From CAWATZ01 sp963784995 (GTDB taxonomy: Bacteria; Planctomycetota; Planctomycetia; Gemmatales; Gemmataceae), in contig CAWATZ010000004.1 of the NCBI GenBank assembly GCA_963784995.1, forward strand, positions 975,331 to 1,039,330: DNA of 64,000 nt, in the 5' to 3' direction. Position 1 is the stretch's first letter. Each line of letters opens with the position of its first letter. This document shows positions 20,422 to 30,575 of the stretch, in pieces. The notes beneath the pieces are model-generated. The model worked only from the letters and a program-made list of their open reading frames with translations, searched no databases and had not been told where the DNA came from. A program made the translations under genes and the position numbers.

Positions 20422-20449
20422 TTGACATGTTCGCTGAATGCTTTACACT
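20422..20449 (+). promoter_or_regulatory. sigma70-type promoter
   Basis: TTGACA, a 16-nt spacer and TACACT: a perfect -35 and a good -10. It points to the gene starting at 20548, implying a leader of about 90 nt. Confidence 0.6.
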
Positions 20450-20547
20450 GAGGAAAGGTCGCATCTTACGCAAAAGGCGGATTCGCCCCATTCCCGGCAC
20501 CGGGCCCCAACCCGAACGGTTTCCATTCCCCGAACGAGGTCTGCTCC

Positions 20548-22134
20548 ATGGCACCCAAGGCACCCAAGGGAAAAAACAGCAACACGGGCATGGTGGTCAC
20601 CCTGGTCTTCTTCATTCTCGCCACCATCGGTTTGGGCATCAGCACCTACACCGGCTACACGGCCGACGAGGGCAAAGATGCGAAAATCAAGAAGGTGGAA
20701 GGCGAGCTGGTCGCCCAGAAGAAAACCACCGACTGGTACGAAATGCAGACATTGCTGCTCAAGGCCTACATCGGCCATTTCAAGGGAGATGACCTGGAAC
20801 GGCTGAAGGTGAAATACGATGCCTATCGGGCGGGCACCCTGGTCGGTCCGGAGGGCGGGAAAGAGAAGCCCGATCTGGACCAATTGGTGGCCTTGCTCAC
20901 CGACCCGAAGAAGCTGGGGTGGGATGCCAACCAGTACAAGCCGAGCAAGTCCTACGAGCAGTTGCTGGTCAATAACCTCGCCGAGATAGAAGACCTGAAC
21001 ACAAAGCTCGCCCAGGCGAATGACCTGGCGAAGAGAGCCAACAACGATGCCACACGAGACAAGACCACGGTGGCGGCCCTGCAAGACACTTACAGAAAAG
21101 ATCTCGACAATGTGAAGGCGACGGCGGTTAAGGATCGGACCATGGAAGAAGAGGACCGCAAGAACGTGCGGATCGAGTTGGATCGCCTGGGCAAGGAGAA
21201 CGCCGACCTGCGGAAGAGTCAGGAAGAAGAACTCAAGAAGGAACGGGCGGAAATCGGAAAAATCAAGGCGGAACTCGTGGTGTGGCAGGAAAAGGCGAAC
21301 AGGCTCACGAAGGACCTGGCCCTGGCCCGGAAGCGCGGCATGGACGCGCCCAAGAACTGGCGCGCCGACTGGAAGATCATTCAGCTGGATAAGCGGGACA
21401 GCAACCTGGCCTACATCAACCTCGGTTCGGCGGACAACGTCCAGGAACAGTTGACCTTCAGCGTTCACGGGCTGGACCTGAACCAAAAGCCGCTGCCGAG
21501 CAGCAAGGGGAACGTCGAGGTCCTCAACGTGATCGACCGGCATCTCTCCCAGGTGCGCATCACCGACGTGAAGAATCGAGCCCGGGACCCGATCATGGAA
21601 GACGACGTGCTCTTCAATCCGGTCTGGGACCCGAACCTGAAGAGACACGTGGCCATCGCCGGCCTCGTGGACCTGACCGGCGAAGGGCGGGACGGCCTGC
21701 AAGAGTTCATGCGCAACCTGGAGCGGATGGGGGTTGTGGTTGATGCCTGGACCGATAGGAATGCTCTGGACAAGCCCAAGGGGAAGGGCATCTCGTATCA
21801 AACCGATTACCTGATCCTTGCCGATGGCATTGACTATCTGCCCGAGACCGCGAACACCCAGAATCTTCGCAAGGAAATCGGCGACCGGATCCTGGAAATG
21901 AAAAAGGTGGCCGAGGAGCATGGCGTGCAGGTTCTGGGTTTCCGGCAGTATCTGGACAAGATCGGCTACCGGCTGCCGCGCGGCATCGATCGGACGCCGA
22001 TTTATCGACCGACTACCCAGCCCGTCGAGGCGAAGGAGCCGGGTAAGGAGCCGGGCAAGGAGCCCATGATGCCGCCTCCGGACAAGCCAAAGGAACCGGC
22101 CAAGGACCCGAAGGCGCCGCCGGGGGGGATGTAA
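20548..22134 (+). CDS. membrane-anchored coiled-coil protein of unknown function
   Basis: A 528-residue protein. After a short basic N-terminus there is one membrane helix (TGMVVTLVFFILATIGLGIS, residues 13-32). Residues about 140-270 form a long charged coiled coil (LAEIEDLNTKLAQANDLAKR and AEIGKIKAELVVWQEKANRL). Residues 275-370 look like a compact beta domain. The C-terminal 40 residues are proline- and lysine-rich (KEPGKEPGKEPMMPPPDKPK). Topology suggests a cytoplasmic-in anchor with the coiled coil outside. A good promoter precedes it. Function unknown. Confidence 0.82.
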   Translation: MAPKAPKGKNSNTGMVVTLVFFILATIGLGISTYTGYTADEGKDAKIKKVEGELVAQKKTTDWYEMQTLLLKAYIGHFKGDDLERLKVKYDAYRAGTLVGPEGGKEKPDLDQLVALLTDPKKLGWDANQYKPSKSYEQLLVNNLAEIEDLNTKLAQANDLAKRANNDATRDKTTVAALQDTYRKDLDNVKATAVKDRTMEEEDRKNVRIELDRLGKENADLRKSQEEELKKERAEIGKIKAELVVWQEKANRLTKDLALARKRGMDAPKNWRADWKIIQLDKRDSNLAYINLGSADNVQEQLTFSVHGLDLNQKPLPSSKGNVEVLNVIDRHLSQVRITDVKNRARDPIMEDDVLFNPVWDPNLKRHVAIAGLVDLTGEGRDGLQEFMRNLERMGVVVDAWTDRNALDKPKGKGISYQTDYLILADGIDYLPETANTQNLRKEIGDRILEMKKVAEEHGVQVLGFRQYLDKIGYRLPRGIDRTPIYRPTTQPVEAKEPGKEPGKEPMMPPPDKPKEPAKDPKAPPGGM

Positions 22135-22161
22135 CCTTCTGTCGTGGTGTTTGATTGGTAA

Positions 22162-22229
22162 GGCGAGCGGCGCGGCGTCAGCCCGCCGGTGAGGCCATTC
22201 ACCGGCGGGCTGACGCCGCGCCGCTCGCC
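22162..22229. repeat. palindrome, ggcgagcggcgcggcgtcag family
   Basis: Arms of 31 nt (22162-22192 and 22199-22229), perfectly complementary, with a 6-nt loop. It starts 27 nt after a stop codon; a solo arm lies inside the gene at 20053. Confidence 0.95.
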
Positions 22230-22289
22230 GTGGCGTTTCCGCAACCCGGTCTTGAGAGAACGGAGCCCGGCCAGTATCATGCCGCCTTC

Positions 22290-24192
22290 ATGGAAGGAGC
22301 GCCGGCCAACACTGTCTGCGCCGTCCCCAGGAAAGGCGCGGAGCATCCCGCCTGGCTGCTGGGCCTGGCCGGCTTGCTGCTCTGGCAAGGGCTGCTGACC
22401 CTGCAGCTGTTCGGTGCCCTCGATTCGCCCCGGCGGCTGCTGGATCGGCGGCCGATCCTTTCCGGCCGGCACTGCGCTGCACCTTTATCACGGCTACCTC
22501 GGGGCCCGCACGCTGACGCTGCGCGGCGGGCTGTCGTGCTACGACCCCTGGTTCTATGCGGGCTATCCGAAGACGCCGGTGTTCGACGGCGGCAGCCGGC
22601 CCGCCGAGCTGGCCCTGACGCTGGGCCGGGGCCGATACCAGCCGGGCATCTACAAGGTGGGGCTGGCCCTGTTCTGCCTGTCGGTCCCCGGGCTGACCTA
22701 CTTTGCCGCCCGGTCGGTGGGACTGACCCGGCTGACGTCGCTGGTGGCCGGGCTGCTCGGCCTGGTGCTGTGGTGGGGCAAGCCGGTCCGCGACAGCCTG
22801 GAGGCGGGCGACGTGGACCTGCTGCTGGCCAGCCTGATGCTGCTGCTGCAAGCCGCCCTGCTGCTGCGCTACGACCAGAGGGCGGACCTGACCAGCGTCT
22901 TCGGCCTGTTCGCCGCCGGTTTCCTGGGCTGGCTGGCCAGCCCGCTGGCCCAGGCCTTGCTGCTGCCCTTGTTCCTGGGCTATTACCTGAGCGTCGGCCA
23001 TCGCCATCAGCTGCTCTGGCACGCCACCCTGGTCGGCACCTGGCTGGCGGCCGTCGGCGCCAACCTGTTCTGGCTGCTGGACTGGGTCGATTACTGGTGG
23101 ATTCGAGTCCCGACCTGCGGCGAGTGCAGTGGCGAGATGGGCTGGCAGCCGCTGGACGTGGTCCTGACCGCCGGCCTGCTGCTGTGTGCCGTGTTCGGCC
23201 TGGTGCTGTGGAACCGGGGCCGGTATCGCCCGGTGGCCCGCGTCCTGGGCCTGGGAACGGGGAGCTTGCTGGCTCTGGGTTTGCTGGGCTGCTCCTGGGA
23301 GCCGCTGGTTCGCCTGGGGTCCGCGCCGCTGCTGCTCCCAGGTATCCTGATGGCAGTGCCGGCCGCCGCTCACGGCCTGGGCGTTCTGGTCCGGCTGCTC
23401 CACGCCCGGCTGGGGTTGACGGGCGCGGTCCTGACGGCCGGTAGCGTTGTCGGGCTGGCCTGGTTGCTGGCGCCGGCGGAACTGGCTGCCGGGGCGGTCC
23501 GGCTGGTGCGAACGCCCGCCTTGCAGATTGGTCTTCGGCCCGAGCAGGAGCAGCTGGTCCAGACCCTGATCCGCCAGACGACGCAGCAGGCCCGAATCCT
23601 CTGGGAGGATCGACGGACGGCACGGACGGAGTCGCAGTGGACGGTGCTGCTGCCGCTGCTGACGCAGCGCTCCTTCGTGGGCGGACTGGACAGTCAAGTG
23701 AACATCGAGCACGCAACCGGGGGGCTGATCGATCAGGCCCTGGCCGGCCGGCCGGTGCGGGGCTGGAGCGACAGTCAGCTGGCGGAGTACTGCGACAAGT
23801 ATAACGTCGGCTGGATCGTCGCCTGGTCGCCGCCGGTGGTGGAGCGGCTGCGCTCCTGGAGCGGGGCCGAGCTGCTGGAGACGCTGCCACGGCAAGGCGA
23901 GCCGGGCCAGCTGTTCCGGGTCCGGCGAACGCACACCTACGCCCTGGTGGGTTCCGCCCAGGTGGTCCACGCCGACGCTCAGCGCATCATCCTGGCCGAC
24001 GTGCTGCCGTACAAGGCCGACGGCAGGACGGGGCGCGTGGTCCTGAGCCTGCACTACCAGACCGGCATGCGCGTCAGTCCGGGGCGGATTCAGCTGGAGC
24101 AGGACCGCACCTCTCCCGACGAGATCCCCTTTGTCCGGCTGCTGCTGGACGACCCGGCCTCGCGGGTGACGATTACGTGGGAGAAACGGTGA
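22290..24192 (+). CDS. multi-pass membrane protein of unknown function, frameshifted
   Basis: The N-terminal part is in one frame from ATG 22290 (MEGAPANTV, then the helix WLLGLAGLLLWQGLLTLQLFG). At about 22465 the frame changes, and the rest (ALHLYHGYLGARTLTLRGG to 24192) runs in the next frame; removing one base from ggccggc joins them as LSGGTALHLYHG. The protein has about ten membrane helices up to residue 390, then a soluble C-terminal domain of 220 residues. The LHLYHG and YDPWFYAGYPKTP region resembles the extracytoplasmic loop of polytopic glycosyltransferase-like proteins, but no catalytic motif can be named. Confidence 0.72.
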
Positions 24193-24200
24193 ATCCCACG

Positions 24201-24302
24201 ACCCAGGGCGATGCCCTGGGCTATCGTGTTGCGCCCCTTCGGGGCTTGTTGTCTTCCGCCCCGGAGGGGCGCAACACGATAGCCCAGGGCATCGCCCTGG
24301 GT
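24201..24302. repeat. palindrome between convergent genes, acccagggcgatgccctggg family
   Basis: Arms 24201-24244 and about 24259-24302 pair almost perfectly. It begins 8 nt after one stop codon (24192) and ends 14 nt before the stop of the sulfatase. Confidence 0.93.
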
Positions 24303-24316
24303 TAACGGGCCGGCAT

Positions 24317-25725
24317 TCACTTCTTCCCCGCCCGAACCGGCCAGTCTGGCGACTCGGTGCGGGCCGTCTTGAAATACGCCTCGAACCGCGCCACCACTTC
24401 GGGATGTTTCTCGGCGACGTCGTGTCTGTTCGCCGACGTCCTTGCTCAAATCATACAGTTGCAGCGGCCCCTCGTGGCGGGCACGGATCGCCTTCCAGTC
24501 GCCCATCCGGGCGGCCTGCTGGAAGCCGCGTTCGTGGAACTCCCAGTACAGGGCGGCATGCGGTTTCTGTTCGCCCTGCCCCAGCAGCGTCGGCACCCAG
24601 GAGATGCCATCCAGCCCGGCCGGCGTCTTCGCCCCGGCCAGCTCGGCCGCCGTGGGCAGGAAGTCCCAGAAAGCGCCCACGTAATCATTGACCGTGCCCG
24701 CCTTGATCTTCCCCGGCCAGCGGACGATCATCGGCACCCGGATGCCGCCCTCGGTCAGGTCGCGCTTGAAGCCGCGCAGGGGGCCCGCGCTCTGGAAGAA
24801 CTTGGGGTCGGCCCCGCCTTCCTTGTGCGGGCCGTTGTCGCTGCTGAAGAAGACGATGGTGTTCTCGTCCATCTTGCGCTCCCGGAGCTTCTCCAGCACC
24901 TTGCCGACGTCGCGGTCGAGGCGGCGTGATCATGGCCGCGTGGTTCTTCTGCGCCTGGGGCCACTTGCGATCTGAATAGGGAGCGTCGTCGGGCACTTCC
25001 ATGCCATTGCCGCCGACCCGGCCGGCCTCGTTGTTGGCGTGCGGACTGGTGTAGGACAGGTACAGGAAGAACGGCTTCTCTCCCTGCCGCTCCAGGAACG
25101 CCAGCGCCTCGGTGGTGAACAGGTCCGGAGCGTAGACCACCTTCTTGCTGGCCACGCCGTCCTTGACCACGTTGCCCGGCACCTCGACGCGCTCGCCATT
25201 GCGGTAGAGATGATCGGGATAGTAATTGTGGGCATGGACGTGGGTCAGGTAGCCGAAGGAATAATCGAAGCCCTTGCGCGGCGGCAAGCCGGTGCTGCCG
25301 GGATCGCCCAGGCCCCATTTGCCGATGACGCCGGTGACGTAGCCCGCCGAGCGCAGCACCTCGGCGACCGTGCGCGTCTCCGGTTTGAGGCTGTATTTGG
25401 CGTTGCCGCGCACCTGGCAATGCCCGGTGTGCAGGCCGGTCATGAGCGTGCAGCGCGACGGAGCGCACACGGTGCAGCCGGCGTAGCACTGGGTGAAGCG
25501 CATCCCCTCGCGGGCCAGCCGGTCGAGGGTCGGGGTCTGGACTTGCTTCTGGCCGTAGCAACCCAGGTCGCCGTAACCGAGATCGTCGGCGAGAATGAAG
25601 AGGATGTTGGGCCGGCGAGGAGTGTCCGCGGCAAGGGCGTTGCCGGCAGGGAGGATCAGCAGCAGACCGAGGAGTGACAGGATGAGCCGGGTTGTTCTTC
25701 CGCAACGGACGGGACGGCGATTCAT
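24317..25725 (-). CDS. exported sulfatase, with two frameshifts
   Basis: A formylglycine-dependent sulfatase of about 468 residues. From ATG 25725 there is a signal peptide, then PNILFILADDLGYGDLGCYG (metal-binding aspartates) and CAPSR, in which the cysteine is converted to formylglycine. FFSSDNGPHKEGG carries the next metal ligands. The frame breaks at about 24922 (one extra base between MIT and RLDRDVGKVLEKL) and again at about 24428, after which DVAEKHPEVVARFEAYFKTA ends at 24317. Corrected, the protein is complete. Such enzymes release sulfate from sulfated polysaccharides, a typical planctomycete trait; the substrate here is unknown. Confidence 0.85.
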
Positions 25726-25740
25726 GTTCGGAACCTCACC

Positions 25741-25827
25741 GCAAGCAACAAGGGAGAGCAGCCGCAACCACACAGGGCAGGGGTATGGCCCGGCCCGGCG
25801 GTCGGCAAGGTTTCCCTTGTTGCTTGC
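25741..25827. repeat. inverted repeat with a wide loop
   Basis: Arms gcaagcaacaaggga (25741-25755) and tcccttgttgcttgc (25813-25827) enclose 57 nt. It lies just upstream of the sulfatase start. Confidence 0.85.
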
Positions 25828-25887
25828 AAAGTAGACCTCACGCTCCGCGTGAGGGAATTTTCCTCACGCGGAGCGTGAGGTCTACTT
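25828..25887. repeat. palindrome, aaagtagacctcacgctccg family
   Basis: A perfect 60-bp palindrome directly adjoining the previous inverted repeat, with 30-nt arms and essentially no loop. Confidence 0.95.
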
Positions 25888-25945
25888 TGTTGAACTGACG
25901 GCTCAGGCGCGGTGCTGCTCCGAGTCGCTCGCGATCTCCGGCACT

Positions 25946-26425
25946 TCAGGCGGCTGGGGAAAAGACCAGGCGATCCGGGTGTGCCAGCAGCTGCCGCAGT
26001 TCCGTCTCCAGGCGCTGCAGCACCTTGGCCCGGTCGGATTCCTTGCCGTCGCGGAGCGAACCTTTGACGCGCACGATCACTTGCCGGCAAGCACGCTCTT
26101 CGGGGCTGGCTTCTTTCGCGTAAGCCGGACAGAAATCATCGACCGACGCCTCGTGATGCTGATGCCACCAGCTGGCGGCTTCAAGCAGGGACAGCTGCCC
26201 CTGCACCAGTTCCTCGATCACCTGGTTGCCCTGGTAAACGCGGTCGAGTTCCAGAGCAATCTGCTGGTCCAGTTCCTGGGTGCGCTCTTGCGCTGCTCCC
26301 AGGCGCTGCAGGGAGGTGAAGAAAACCGCCCACGGTTGCTCGGCCCGTGTTGCCCAGGGCGACAGCAGGATGAGCCCGACAGCCAGACAAACCAGGACGC
26401 TGGTCAGAAGCACTTTGCGAAACAT
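25946..26425 (-). CDS. small secreted helical protein of unknown function
   Basis: A 159-residue protein with a clear signal peptide (LLTSVLVCLAVGLILLSPWATRA). The mature part is helical, with the run ERTQELDQQIALELDRVYQG, then a patch with two histidines and two cysteines (WWHQHHEASVDDFCPAYAKE, then ERACRQVIVRVKG). It lies upstream of the sulfatase on the same strand but is separated by two palindromes. I do not recognise the family. Confidence 0.75.
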   Translation of the reverse strand: MFRKVLLTSVLVCLAVGLILLSPWATRAEQPWAVFFTSLQRLGAAQERTQELDQQIALELDRVYQGNQVIEELVQGQLSLLEAASWWHQHHEASVDDFCPAYAKEASPEERACRQVIVRVKGSLRDGKESDRAKVLQRLETELRQLLAHPDRLVFSPAA

Positions 26426-26555
26426 GGAAGGACTCCAGGGATTGCAGCAGGGGAGGGAGGATGGCCTGCAATCGGCGGGAAGGTAATGGTAGGAACCTCG
26501 ACAGTAATATACACCGATCCTGGCAAGAAGTTTCGCGGAGACCTGGGCTGGGGCG

Positions 26556-27773
26556 TCACTTTCGCTCGAACGTCTGCGGTTTGAAGCCCGGCAGCGCCTT
26601 GCGGTCGATGGCGAAGGCCCAGATCCAGGTCGGCTCGTCCGTCTTGCAGTCGTTGTCGCTGGTCACCAGCAGCAGGCGCCGGCCGTCAGCCAGGTCCGGA
26701 CCGAAGGCGATGCCCTCGATCTTGGCCGGGAACTGTGGGCCCGCCAGGCCGAACGCCGGGTCGAGCAGGTCCAGGAACAGCTTCTTGCTCACCGGCCGAA
26801 CCCCTTTGGGGATTTCCTTCTCCGGCAGCTCGGCCAGGGCGCTGACGTCGCTGGCGTCCTTGACGTCGATCCGCATCACCTTCTTGAAGCGCGCTTCATT
26901 CCCACCCTTGCCATCGCGCTCGATCACCAGGAATTGCGTGTCGTTGATCGCCAGGATTTCGTTGGCGCCGTTGCCGGGCGCCTCCAGCTGGTACAGCAGT
27001 TCCCTTTGCTTGCCCTTGCCCACCGGCAGTTCCAGGATGCGCAGGTTTCGGCCGGCTTTGCCGGTCGCCCCGCCGCGATCCTGAAGCAGCGGGCTTTGCA
27101 GGATGGCGTAGAGCTTGCTGCCGTCCGGGGAAATGGCCAGGCCCTCGAAGCCCTTGTTGGGCTCTCGGCCCAAGGCGTTGTGGGGCGGCCGTTCCTCGTC
27201 CGCGGTACTGCCCGGCTTGCGGATCAGGAATTTCTCGGGAACGTCGAAGGCCCGCAGGCGCTTGCCTTGCCGGTCGAACTCATACACGAACGGTCCAAAT
27301 TCGTCGGAGATGAAGATCGTGCCGGTTCGCCCCACGCGCACTCCTTCCGGATCGAAGCGCAGGCTGGCCGGCGAGTTGGTCCTGTCGAACTCCTTGCCCA
27401 GCCCCACCAGGTCCTGCCCTTTCTCGTTGCGGAGCAGGGTCGTCGAGAGCAGGGTGGCCTTGACGCTCTTCGCTTCGGCATCGACGACGATCTCGAAGGT
27501 GTGGAAGCGGCAGTTCCAGCGCGCGACTCCCTTGGGCCCACTGTCGTTGACGAGGACGTAGCGATTGCCTGAGCCGGTCCAGGCGATGCCCGAACCATAG
27601 GTGCCCAGCAGGTCGGCCGGCGTCTTGTCGCCGGGGCTGCCTTTCAGCCCCGATTTGTCGCGTGCCGTGCCGGGAATGCTCGCCTTGCCGATCAGCTCGA
27701 TCTCCGCCGGGCGGGCTGCCGGCGGGAGCATCAGAAGGGAGAGCAGGGTCAGCTGCGCGATCCGAGCAGTCAT
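26556..27773 (-). CDS. secreted esterase-like phytase-family protein
   Basis: A 405-residue protein from ATG 27773, with a signal peptide (QLTLLSLLMLPPAARPA). The body has the repeating beta-propeller look of the esterase-like phytase family (PF13449): YGSGIAWTGSGNRYVLVND near the start, SLRFDPEGVRVGRTGTIFISDEFGPFVYEFD in the middle, NKGFEGLAISPDGSKLYAIL, and IEGIAFGPDLADGRRLLLVTSDND near the end. Family members hydrolyse phosphate esters or have unknown substrates. I call the fold with confidence, the substrate not at all. It is a single gene with its own upstream gap. Confidence 0.8.
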   Translation of the reverse strand: MTARIAQLTLLSLLMLPPAARPAEIELIGKASIPGTARDKSGLKGSPGDKTPADLLGTYGSGIAWTGSGNRYVLVNDSGPKGVARWNCRFHTFEIVVDAEAKSVKATLLSTTLLRNEKGQDLVGLGKEFDRTNSPASLRFDPEGVRVGRTGTIFISDEFGPFVYEFDRQGKRLRAFDVPEKFLIRKPGSTADEERPPHNALGREPNKGFEGLAISPDGSKLYAILQSPLLQDRGGATGKAGRNLRILELPVGKGKQRELLYQLEAPGNGANEILAINDTQFLVIERDGKGGNEARFKKVMRIDVKDASDVSALAELPEKEIPKGVRPVSKKLFLDLLDPAFGLAGPQFPAKIEGIAFGPDLADGRRLLLVTSDNDCKTDEPTWIWAFAIDRKALPGFKPQTFERK

Positions 27774-27972
27774 GGTTTTGTCCCTCGTCCGCCACTTGAT
27801 GAGGCCCACTTGCTACCGCGGATTCTACGATGAGGCCCGGCCCCGGAGGGAGAGGTCGCTACAGACTTAACCGTTTTTTCACAACATCAACACACCATCC
27901 TCATTTTGTTCGACTACCTATAACCTCATTCTCGAGACCCAATAGCTGGACAGGTCAAACAGGGAGAAACGG

Positions 27973-29076
27973 ATGAGTGGTACATCCATGAGTCGAATCC
28001 TCGTCATCGTCGTGGTCGGAGCCATCTTGGGCGTGGGGGTCTACTTTGCCCCGAAATTGATGACCAAGGAAACCAAGCCCCCCGCGCTCCCTTTCCATGA
28101 CACCTTGGCCGTCGGGGGCACGTCCACGGCGGACCTGATCATCGAGAATGGCTGGCGGACCGCCTACAAGATGCAGAACAAGATTCAAATCGATTACAAA
28201 TCGGACGGCTCCACCAAGGGCGTTGCTCAGATGATCAAAGGCACCTATCCCATCGCCTTCACCCACGCGCCGCTCACGGAGGCCCAGAAGAAGGAGGCGA
28301 AAGACAAAGGCGAACTGGTGCAGGTGCCCGCAGTCCTTTGCTCGGTGGTGCCGATTTACAACGTCGAGGAACTGAAGAAGAAGCCGCCGCTGAAGTTCAC
28401 GGGGGAGGTGCTGGCGAAGATCTTCCTGGGGAAAATCAAGAAGTGGAACGATCCGGAGCTGAAGAAGATCAACGAGGGCGTGGCTCTGCCGGACACCAAG
28501 ATCACCGTCGTGCATCGGGAAGATTCCAGTGGCACCACGTCCCTGTTCACGGACTACCTGGCGACGGTCAGTCCCGAGTGGAAAGAGAAGGTCGGCAAGG
28601 GCTCCAAGGTCGAGTGGCCGGTGGGCGAAGCCGAAAAGCGCAGCGAGAACCTGGTCAAGCGCGTCCAGAAGACGGAGGGCGCCATCGGCTACGTGGATCT
28701 GGTCTACGCCACCTTCTGGGCCCTCCCCTACGGCTCCGTCCAGAACAAGGACAAGGAGTTCATTCACGCCAAGGCCAAGAACATCACCGCGGCCGCCCAG
28801 GAGAACCTCTCCGAGATCCACGACGACATGGGCTTCGACCTGATCAATAAGCCCGGCAAGGAATCCTATCCGATCAGCGGCGCCATCTGGGCCGTTTGTT
28901 ACCAGAACCAGCCGGCCACTGATAGGAAAAAGGTGGTGGACTTTTTGCAATGGGTCACGGACAAGGACGGAGGACAAACGTTCGCCACGACGGCCTACGC
29001 GCAGTTGCCGAAGGAACTCGCCAGCCGGGTGGAAACCAAGCTGAAAACGATCAAGATCGGCAAGGACAGCAAATAA
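27973..29076 (+). CDS. phosphate-binding protein PstS-like
   Basis: A 367-residue periplasmic solute-binding protein of the PstS family. It opens with a membrane anchor/signal (SRILVIVVVGAILGVGVYFAP), then VGGTSTADLIIENGW (first phosphate-binding loop), YKSDGSTKGVAQMIKG, FTGEVLAKIFLGKIKKWNDP and REDSSGTTSLFTDYL (second loop), the standard order. It should bind phosphate for an ABC importer, but no pstC, pstA, pstB or phoU lies next to it, so it is an orphan here. ATG 27973 follows gggag. No convincing Pho box was found upstream. Confidence 0.88.
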   Translation: MSGTSMSRILVIVVVGAILGVGVYFAPKLMTKETKPPALPFHDTLAVGGTSTADLIIENGWRTAYKMQNKIQIDYKSDGSTKGVAQMIKGTYPIAFTHAPLTEAQKKEAKDKGELVQVPAVLCSVVPIYNVEELKKKPPLKFTGEVLAKIFLGKIKKWNDPELKKINEGVALPDTKITVVHREDSSGTTSLFTDYLATVSPEWKEKVGKGSKVEWPVGEAEKRSENLVKRVQKTEGAIGYVDLVYATFWALPYGSVQNKDKEFIHAKAKNITAAAQENLSEIHDDMGFDLINKPGKESYPISGAIWAVCYQNQPATDRKKVVDFLQWVTDKDGGQTFATTAYAQLPKELASRVETKLKTIKIGKDSK

Positions 29077-29113
29077 GGTGAAACGGGAAGTCTCCGGTTG
29101 TTGACGTTCGTGC

Positions 29114-29172
29114 AGGGAACGCCCTCCGTGGCATTTACGCTCCCAAACGGAACGCCACGGAGGGCGTTCCCT
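29114..29172. repeat. palindrome, agggaacgccctccgtggc family
   Basis: Arms agggaacgccctccgtggc (29114-29132) and gccacggagggcgttccct (29154-29172) around a 21-nt centre. Confidence 0.93.
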
Positions 29173-29289
29173 ACAGCTAACCGCCGAATTGCTCTGGAAC
29201 GAAAACCCTTCGCAGGCTATAAGCCGCCCCGCACATCTTCTTGAGTCGGCCTCTCTTGGTCCATCATTCCTTCAGGAGCGGGGAAGATC

Positions 29290-30273
29290 ATGCGCAAATG
29301 GTTATGGTTCGCCGCCGCGGCGGCGGTCATCGGCGGCGGCGGGGTCGGCTACTACGCCTGGCAGAAGCCGCAATCCGCGATCGGTCAGCTGATCGTCCAG
29401 GTCGGCGAGTTCGGCATCCAGGTCAACCCGGTCACGCAAATGACGCGGCAAGTGCTGGCGGCCGCCCGCATGAAGCAGCAAGGAACCGTCTGCCCGCATT
29501 CGCGGCCGTGCCAGGAGGAGGTCGCTCCCGACGATCCCACCCCGGCCGAGGAGCCGGCCGGCAAGCTCGTGGAAGGGACCGTGGAGAATGTCCCGGCCAT
29601 GCAGCTGCCTTCGCTGGCCGAGCAGAACCTGGTGTCAGAGGGGCCTCTGGGCGTCTTCCAGGTACAGTCGTCCCCACCGGAGACGGATCCCGTTCCGCCG
29701 CTCGCCGCCGAGCCGGGTCCCTGCCCGCGCAGCATGCCGTACTGTCCCACGGAGGGCGAGGGCAAGCAGATGCCTCCCGCGACCGAGGCGAGCGCTGATC
29801 CGTATGACCCGAGCAACTTCGGGTCGCAAGCAGTGACGCCGGGCGCCCCGGGCTCAAACGAGGAAGCCGAGACCAAACCAGACGAGGGGACGAACGCGAT
29901 GGGCTCGTCGCCGGACTACTACCAGGCCCAGCAGGCGGCTCACTCGCGGTACATTGTCTGTCCGTATTCGGGCAAGTGCATCGAGGCCTCCCCCTCCTGC
30001 GACAGCAACCAGAATGGCAAGCCCAGCAAGAGCGAGTGCCCGCGGAGCAAGGAGCCGGAGGCCGAGCGCATTGCTCCGCCGACCGAAGAGGAGTCGGAAG
30101 CTCAGGAGCCGGAAGCGACCCCGACCGCTCCGAAAACGAAGAAGTACAAGAAGCCGGCCGTCAAGACCCAGTCGCGCTACTTCCCGAATCTTCCGCTGGC
30201 CCCCTACGTTGACACGATGGAGTACCGGAGCAGCGACCGGAGCCTGAATGAGACAGGGCCGGGGCCGTTCTGA
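29290..30273 (+). CDS. membrane-anchored protein with repeated CPxS-type cysteine motifs, unknown function
   Basis: A 327-residue protein with an N-terminal membrane anchor (LWFAAAAAVIGGGGVGYYAW). The rest is acidic and low-complexity, with four short cysteine-proline motifs spaced along it: VCPHSRPCQEE, PCPRSMPYCPTE, VCPYSGKCIEASPSC and ECPRSKEP. These look like degenerate repeats of a small C-P-x-S/R-x-x-C unit, possibly metal-binding. The final 50 residues are lysine-rich (KTKKYKKPAVKTQSRYFPN). I do not know this family. It is a monocistronic gene bordered by repeat elements. Confidence 0.75.
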   Translation: MRKWLWFAAAAAVIGGGGVGYYAWQKPQSAIGQLIVQVGEFGIQVNPVTQMTRQVLAAARMKQQGTVCPHSRPCQEEVAPDDPTPAEEPAGKLVEGTVENVPAMQLPSLAEQNLVSEGPLGVFQVQSSPPETDPVPPLAAEPGPCPRSMPYCPTEGEGKQMPPATEASADPYDPSNFGSQAVTPGAPGSNEEAETKPDEGTNAMGSSPDYYQAQQAAHSRYIVCPYSGKCIEASPSCDSNQNGKPSKSECPRSKEPEAERIAPPTEEESEAQEPEATPTAPKTKKYKKPAVKTQSRYFPNLPLAPYVDTMEYRSSDRSLNETGPGPF

Positions 30274-30289
30274 AAGGCTTTTGCAATTG

Positions 30290-30420
30290 CCGACCCCTGC
30301 CGGCTTGCCCGGCAGGTGAAGAAGGTCGAAAGCTAGAGGAAGGTGGAGGAATAATCGTTTTCTTTCCCGCTTTCGAGCCAGTGACCTGCTTCACCTGCCG
30401 GGCAAGCCGGCAGGGGTCGG
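30290..30420. repeat. REP/MITE-like palindromic element, copy 3
   Basis: Arms ccgacccctgccggcttgcc and onward, closing at 30420, same family as 8831. This copy has a variant inner arm (gaagaaggtc against gacctgcttc), and one inner ctag has become cgag. Begins 16 nt after a stop. It accounts for nearly half of the 300-base gene-free gap up to 30575. Confidence 0.94.
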
Positions 30421-30575
30421 TTGCTTTGCCCCCCGCACTTCTTCTCGCCAGTTCCTGCCCAATTCCTCTTTTTCCGATCTCACCAATTGACTCGGAAGCA
30501 AAATCCGTGTACCTGTAAATGATTGCCTGAGCGAACCAACCAACCCACGCCAGACCTTCAACCGAGAGGGAAAGG

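Noticed and set aside
27840..27972. Pho box ahead of the PstS-like gene
   Set aside because: No pair of direct repeats resembling CTGTCAT is visible.
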